Shown here in pieces: positions 4,328 through 6,605 of a stretch of 6,605 bases of DNA. The DNA is taken from NCBI GenBank assembly GCA_900554385.1, contig USHE01000100.1, positions 1 through 6,605 on the forward strand, in the 5' to 3' direction. The position numbers were made by a program, and so were the translations under genes. This DNA comes from an uncultured bacterium. Its GTDB lineage: Bacteria > Cyanobacteriota > Vampirovibrionia > Gastranaerophilales > Gastranaerophilaceae. Positions within the stretch are counted from its first letter, which is position 1; each line of letters opens with the position of its first letter. Under the pieces are notes generated by a model. That model was given only the letters and a program-made list of their open reading frames with translations, was not told the DNA's origin and did no database searches.

Positions 4328-5338
4328 ATGACAAATAAAAATATTCCGTTAAAAATTGCAGGTGTAGGATACAGTTTACCTGAAACCGTTATCACAAATG
4401 ATGACTTAACTAAATTATACGATACCTCAGATGAGTGGATTTATTCAAGAACAGGTATTAAGGAAAGACGCGTTGTTTCAGGGGAACAAAATGCTATTGA
4501 TTTGGGCTTTGAAGCTGCTCAGAAGGCACTCGATAGAGCAAAAATTAATCCTGATGAAATTGAATTAATTATTGCTGCTTCATCAGCACCGCCTGATTTG
4601 TATCCTGCTATTGCTTGTCATATTCACCAGAGATTGGGTATTAAGGCTCAAATTCCTGCCTTTGATATCACTGCTGCTTGTTCCGGATTGATTTACGGTT
4701 TGAGTATTGCTAAGGCTTATATCGGTTCCGGAATGTATAAGAAAATTCTTATTGTTGCGACTGATAATAATTCACGTCTTGTAGATTGGGCAGATAGAGG
4801 AACTTCAATTCTTTTTGGTGACGGTGCGGGTGCAATGGTTGTTACTGAAGCCGAAGACGGTATTGACGATGTGATTGCTATTGATATTAAAGCTGACGGC
4901 AATTACGGTAATCTTATTGAGCTTTCTTTCGACGGCAAGAATTGTCCGCTTGTTGAGCAATATGAGGAAAAACCTAAAGGCATCAGAATGAATGGACGCG
5001 GTGTTTATACCTTTGTTGCAAAAATTCTCCCTCACTATGTGGAAAATTTAATCGAAAATGCAGGAATGAAAGCAGAAGATATTGATTATTTAATTCCTCA
5101 TCAGGCTAATATCAGAATTATTCAGGCAGTTCAGGAGCGTCTTGGCTATAGCGATGAAAAAGTTGTTACAAACATTAAATACTACGGAAATACATCTGCT
5201 GCATCAATTCCGATTGCGTTGGCAGAAAGTGTTGAAAAAGGCAACGTAAAACTTGGAACAACAGCTGTCCTTTGCGGTTTCGGTGCAGGTATGACTTGGG
5301 GCGGTGCAATAGTTAGACTTCGCGAAGGTATTTGCTAA
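4328..5338 (+). CDS. fabH: Beta-ketoacyl-ACP synthase III (FabH)
   Basis: FabH starts type II fatty-acid synthesis by condensing acetyl-CoA (or another short acyl-CoA) with malonyl-ACP. The 336-residue protein has the full thiolase-fold catalytic triad: Cys118 in DITAACSG (113-120), His258 in LIPHQAN (255-261) and Asn288 in YYGNTSAAS (285-293). The N-terminal TSDEWIYSRTGIKERR (33-48) holds the Trp and Arg that usually contact CoA, and GFGAGMTWGGA (317-327) closes the active site. Length is slightly above the common 317-330. No residue indicates preference for branched starters, so substrate choice cannot be read from this. GAGGA (4313-4317) inside the end of plsX serves as Shine-Dalgarno sequence about 10 bases before the ATG. 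A strong terminator follows the gene. Confidence 0.97.
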   Translation: MTNKNIPLKIAGVGYSLPETVITNDDLTKLYDTSDEWIYSRTGIKERRVVSGEQNAIDLGFEAAQKALDRAKINPDEIELIIAASSAPPDLYPAIACHIHQRLGIKAQIPAFDITAACSGLIYGLSIAKAYIGSGMYKKILIVATDNNSRLVDWADRGTSILFGDGAGAMVVTEAEDGIDDVIAIDIKADGNYGNLIELSFDGKNCPLVEQYEEKPKGIRMNGRGVYTFVAKILPHYVENLIENAGMKAEDIDYLIPHQANIRIIQAVQERLGYSDEKVVTNIKYYGNTSAASIPIALAESVEKGNVKLGTTAVLCGFGAGMTWGGAIVRLREGIC

Positions 5339-5360
5339 GATTTTGCAGAGAAATAATTTA

Positions 5361-5396
5361 AACAAAAACACAGGATTATAATCCTGTGTTTTTGTT
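5361..5396. terminator. Perfect 36-bp palindromic intrinsic terminator after fabH
   Basis: AACAAAAACACAGGATTA (5361-5378) and TAATCCTGTGTTTTTGTT (5379-5396) are exact inverses. The GC-containing stem ACACAGGAT/ATCCTGTGT is flanked by five As on one side and five Ts (5389-5393) on the other, so it can terminate in either direction. It lies 23 bases after the fabH stop and marks the end of the upstream transcription unit. Confidence 0.88.
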
Positions 5397-5478
5397 AATA
5401 AGGTAGAATTTAATTTGCTAGTGAATATAAATTTTTCAGTAAACAATAAACTACAGTACAAAAAGTCCCGAAAGAATA

Positions 5479-5507
5479 TTGTACATTTAAGTTGTTTATA
5501 GTATAAT
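5479..5507 (+). promoter_or_regulatory. Sigma-70-type promoter of fabD
   Basis: A -35 TTGTAC (5479-5484) and a perfect -10 TATAAT (5502-5507) are separated by exactly 17 bases. Transcription would begin near 5514 and leave a leader of about 25-30 bases before fabD. The preceding terminator makes a separate promoter necessary. No operator-like dyad is visible around it. The 80 bases between terminator and promoter show nothing else. Confidence 0.7.
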
Positions 5508-5541
5508 TTATGCATAGAAGTTAAAAGAGAGGGATATGTTT

Positions 5542-6492
5542 ATGAGTAAAAAAGTTGCGTTTCTTTTTCCCGGACAAGGTTCTCAATCCGTTGGTATGGG
5601 AAAAGATTTGTATGAAAATTTTGAAAGTTCAAAAAATGTTTTTGATACAGCTGATAAAGTTTTAGGTAAAAGTATCACATCTATGTGTTTTGAAGGTCCG
5701 GAAGACGCTTTGAAACAAACAGTTAATACCCAGCCGTCAATTGTTACTATGTCAATTGCTGCGATGGAAGCTTTGAAATCTCAATGTGATATTACTCCTG
5801 CTTTTGTTGCGGGGCATTCTCTTGGAGAATACTGTGCAATGTATGCTGCAGGTGTTATGTCATTGGAAAATACATTAAAAGCAATTCAAAAACGTGCTGA
5901 TTTGATGAATGCCTCTGCTAATGGCGGTGCAATGTCTGCAGTTCTTAATGCATCAGAAGAAGCTTTAAAAGAAGCCCTTTCAGAAGCTTCAAGCGTAGGT
6001 TATGTTGACGTTGCAAACTATAATTCACCTGCTCAGGTTGTAATTACAGGTGATGAAACTGCTGTTGCGAAAGCCGGAGAACTTTTGCTTGCAAAAGGTG
6101 CAAGACGTGTAGTTCCGCTTCCTGTTTCAGGTGCTTTCCACTCAAAATTCATGGAACAGGCAGGTAAGGAATTTGAAACATTTGTAGCTGATTTAGAAAT
6201 GAACGATGCTTCAATTCCGGTAATTACAAACGTTGATGCTAATGCAACTACTGCAATGGCTGATTTCAAAGTAAAAATGCCGAAACAAATTTATTCATCA
6301 GTGTATTGGACGCAAACAATTGAAAAAATGGTTTCAGAAGGTGTTGAGGTTTTTGTTGAAATCGGACCTGGAAAAGTTCTTGCAGGCTTGAACAAAAAGA
6401 TTGCACCGGAAGCAAAAATATTCAATGTATTTGATAAAGCATCTTTAGAGAATACTGTTGAAAGTTTAAAAGAAGATATCGCTTTGGTATAA
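5542..6492 (+). CDS. fabD: Malonyl-CoA:ACP transacylase (FabD)
   Basis: FabD transfers malonyl groups from malonyl-CoA to acyl carrier protein, giving the extender unit for FabH and the elongating synthases. Counting from ATG 5542 the protein has 316 residues, the normal length. Diagnostic residues are present: LFPGQGSQ (8-15) with Gln12 at the oxyanion hole, nucleophile Ser93 in GHSLGEY (91-97), Arg118 in QKRADLM (116-122) binding the malonyl carboxylate, and catalytic His200 in SGAFHSKFM (196-204). Gln249 and the C-terminal EIGPGKVLAGL (273-283) also match. Two in-frame ATGs lie close together (5536 and 5542). I prefer 5542 because the Shine-Dalgarno GAGAGG (5527-5532) is 9 bases from it but only 3 from 5536, and MSKKVAFLFPGQGSQ is the usual family start. 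It appears to be its own transcription unit, possibly with the next gene. Confidence 0.96.
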   Translation: MSKKVAFLFPGQGSQSVGMGKDLYENFESSKNVFDTADKVLGKSITSMCFEGPEDALKQTVNTQPSIVTMSIAAMEALKSQCDITPAFVAGHSLGEYCAMYAAGVMSLENTLKAIQKRADLMNASANGGAMSAVLNASEEALKEALSEASSVGYVDVANYNSPAQVVITGDETAVAKAGELLLAKGARRVVPLPVSGAFHSKFMEQAGKEFETFVADLEMNDASIPVITNVDANATTAMADFKVKMPKQIYSSVYWTQTIEKMVSEGVEVFVEIGPGKVLAGLNKKIAPEAKIFNVFDKASLENTVESLKEDIALV

Positions 6493-6501
6493 GATTAATG
6501 C

Positions 6502-6521
6502 GGGCGGCAAAATTGCCGCCC
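6502..6521 (+). terminator. GC-rich hairpin after fabD, weak terminator or attenuator
   Basis: GGGCGGCAA (6502-6510) and TTGCCGCCC (6513-6521) form a perfect 9-bp inverted repeat 9 bases after the fabD stop; in practice the innermost A-T pairs would open to form a loop. It is followed by TTATCTAAT rather than a T tract, and a Shine-Dalgarno sequence comes 10 bases later. Leaky termination or transcript-end stabilisation is therefore more likely than full termination. Confidence 0.5.
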
Positions 6522-6543
6522 TTATCTAATGGGAGGAAATGGC

Positions 6544-6605
6544 ATGAAATGCACTCATAGTAACGGTTTTACGGGGGGGGGGGCGGACAAATTTACAAAG
6601 AAAGA
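6544..6605 (+). CDS. Start of an unidentified gene cut by the window edge
   Basis: A strong Shine-Dalgarno GGGAGG (6531-6536) lies 7 bases before ATG 6544, and the frame stays open to the edge for 20 codons (MKCTHSNGFT, then a glycine run encoded by the poly-G tract). In many bacteria the gene after fabD is fabG (3-oxoacyl-ACP reductase), whose N-terminus carries a TGG(G/A) nucleotide-binding turn, and 'MK.T...FTGGGA' is vaguely compatible. The identity cannot be settled because the 11-G run (6573-6583) probably corrupts the sequence here. An upstream ATG at 6539 stops after two codons. Confidence 0.35.
   Translation, partial: MKCTHSNGFTGGGADKFTKK
6573..6583. other. Eleven-base poly-G run near the contig edge, probable artefact
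   Basis: Eleven consecutive Gs occur 22 bases from the end in otherwise AT-rich DNA. This mirrors the nine Cs at base 1. Such runs are typical of low-signal calls at read ends; frame and identity downstream of it should not be trusted. Confidence 0.6.

Overview
This window is AT-rich bacterial DNA that probably spans a whole short metagenomic contig. Both edges look unreliable: the first ~60-95 bases are almost pure C/G and start with nine Cs, and an 11-base G run sits 22 bases before the right end. A Skp/OmpH-type envelope chaperone and a type IV prepilin-like protein point to a diderm bacterium. The prepilin signature FTLAEVLITLGIIG, the REP-like palindromes encoding 'CHPEL.SGS', and the low GC are reminiscent of gut Gastranaerophilales (Vampirovibrionia/Melainabacteria). 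That assignment is inference from memory, not a search result.

Layout. Left part (about 100-1532): a small cluster of REP-like palindromes (104-225) runs into the 5' end of a prepilin-like gene on the + strand. Its start codon lies inside one of the palindromes. The gene converges on a Skp/OmpH-like gene on the - strand, and a short bidirectional terminator separates the two. Middle (1533-2057): about 525 bp without a credible gene. It holds a 13-bp inverted repeat over a possible skp promoter, then a run of strong palindromes (1685-1901) that looks like a composite intergenic repeat or structured-RNA element, then an AT-rich promoter region carrying a 14-bp direct repeat.

Right part (2058-6605): a co-directional ribosome/lipid block. 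The order is an unrecognised 87-residue protein, yceD (DUF177), rpmF (ribosomal protein L32 with a long charged tail), plsX, fabH, fabD, and the start of a further gene at the edge. The order yceD-rpmF-plsX-fabH-fabD is the classical bacterial arrangement linking the large ribosomal subunit to phospholipid and fatty-acid synthesis. PlsX makes acyl-phosphate for phosphatidic acid synthesis, FabD makes malonyl-ACP, and FabH condenses it with acetyl-CoA to start chain elongation. The block is not one simple operon: a hairpin with a short T tract lies between rpmF and plsX, a perfect 36-bp palindromic terminator lies between fabH and fabD, and fabD has its own consensus-like promoter.

No undescribed defence or mobile system is evident. 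The features most worth a second look are the palindrome-derived prepilin leader, the composite palindromic element at 1685-1901, the small protein heading the operon, and the extended L32.
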